A stretch of DNA of 6,201 nt from Flavobacteriales bacterium UBA5871 (GTDB lineage Bacteria > Bacteroidota > Bacteroidia > Flavobacteriales_D > Crocinitomicaceae): assembly GCA_002432085.1 (NCBI GenBank), contig DJFN01000234.1:1598-7798 (forward strand). The letters are read 5' to 3'. Each line of letters opens with the position of its first letter. The stretch's first letter is position 1. Positions 5,746 through 6,201 of this stretch are shown piece after piece. The translations under genes and the position numbers were made by a program. Below the pieces are notes generated by a model that saw only the letters and a list, made by a program, of their open reading frames with translations, was not told where the DNA came from and ran no database searches.

Positions 5746-6201
5746 ATGTCAAACGCAATCTTCAACGTTCCGGTAGCTGTGAACGAACCGGTAAAAGCCT
5801 ATGTTCCGGGTTCGCCCGATCACACAGCCCTGCTGGCAGAATACAACAAGCTTTACAATCAGCAACCCATCGAGGTTCCGTTATATATTGGCGGGAAGGA
5901 AGTCACGACTTCAACCCGCAAACCGATGTCGCCGCCGCACGAGCACGGCAAAGTGATCGGTCATTACCACTACGGCGACGCAAGCCACGTTCAGCAAGCC
6001 ATTGATGCTGCCCTCGCAGCTCGTGAGCAATGGGCGAATCTGCCTTGGGAACAGCGCGCTTCGATCTTCCTGAAAGCTGCCGATTTGCTTGCCGGACCGT
6101 TCCGCAACCGCATGAATGCTGCAACGATGCTCGGACAATCGAAAAACGTTTTCCAGGCTGAAATCGATGCGGCATGCGAGCTGATCGACTTTTTCCGCTT
6201 C
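5746..6201 (+). CDS. pruA: Delta-1-pyrroline-5-carboxylate dehydrogenase (L-glutamate gamma-semialdehyde dehydrogenase), N-terminal part
   Basis: From ATG at 5746 the frame is open for 152 codons to the right edge; the family is usually about 540 residues, so some 390 are missing, including the catalytic Cys and Glu. The visible part is diagnostic. It has VKAYVPGSPDHTALLAEYNKL (starting at residue 12), PLYIGGKEV (about 40-48), PPHEHGKVIGHYHYGD (58-73), WANLPWEQRASIFLKAADLLAG (near 92-113) and ATMLGQSKNVFQAEIDAACEL (near 126-146). This is the P5C dehydrogenase type of the aldehyde dehydrogenase superfamily, which oxidises glutamate semialdehyde to glutamate with NAD+ as the second step of proline catabolism, in the cytoplasm. 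No proline dehydrogenase domain precedes it, so this is the stand-alone form, as is usual in Bacteroidota rather than the fused PutA. It is divergent from the TPR gene. Confidence 0.95.
   Translation, partial: MSNAIFNVPVAVNEPVKAYVPGSPDHTALLAEYNKLYNQQPIEVPLYIGGKEVTTSTRKPMSPPHEHGKVIGHYHYGDASHVQQAIDAALAAREQWANLPWEQRASIFLKAADLLAGPFRNRMNAATMLGQSKNVFQAEIDAACELIDFFRF

Noticed and set aside
5553..5765. A 70-codon minus-strand open frame rich in Cys, in the pruA upstream region.
   Set aside because: It overlaps the pruA promoter and start, and the Cys run (CFCKCKDC) is short with no family resemblance. It is probably chance.
5652..6005. A plus-strand open frame that starts upstream of pruA and overlaps it in another frame.
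   Set aside because: The pruA frame matches the P5C dehydrogenase family from residue 1 onward, and the overlapping frame has no recognisable content beyond it.

Overview
The window looks like ordinary chromosomal DNA of a member of the Bacteroidota, probably in or near the Flavobacteriales. Three things point there. The large secreted protease ends in a type A C-terminal sorting domain of the type IX secretion system (T9SS), which is confined to this phylum. Several gene starts lack a clear Shine-Dalgarno sequence and are preceded instead by matches to the Bacteroidota -7 box TAnnTTTG. The PaaE-type reductase and the P5C dehydrogenase read like their Bacteroidota versions. Genus cannot be fixed from the sequence alone.

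Layout. Positions 1-1310 (minus strand) hold a PaaE-like FAD/2Fe-2S oxidoreductase. Its stop codon overlaps the start of a short-chain dehydrogenase that runs off the left edge. Upstream on the same strand (1399-3570) is a secreted subtilisin-family (S8) protease with a signal peptide, a complete catalytic triad, a large insert between the oxyanion Asn and the catalytic Ser, and the T9SS sorting domain. A 216-bp divergent intergenic region separates it from apaG (3787-4179, plus strand). apaG converges with only 6 bp to spare on a minus-strand gene (4186-5442) for an exported TPR protein with a coiled coil and a C-terminal transmembrane helix. A 303-bp divergent intergenic region (5443-5745), rich in small symmetric and repeated motifs, leads into the 5' part of pruA (P5C dehydrogenase), which runs off the right edge.

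Functionally these are separate units rather than one system: a redox pair (PaaE-like reductase plus SDR, translationally coupled), a T9SS-exported protease, ApaG, an envelope TPR protein and proline catabolism. I found no CRISPR array, mobile element, tRNA or rRNA, and no evidence of a new multi-gene system. The points most worth a second look are the TPR-coiled-coil-TM protein, which resembles a sensor kinase lacking its kinase, the inserted domain in the protease, and the motif-rich intergenic region upstream of pruA.
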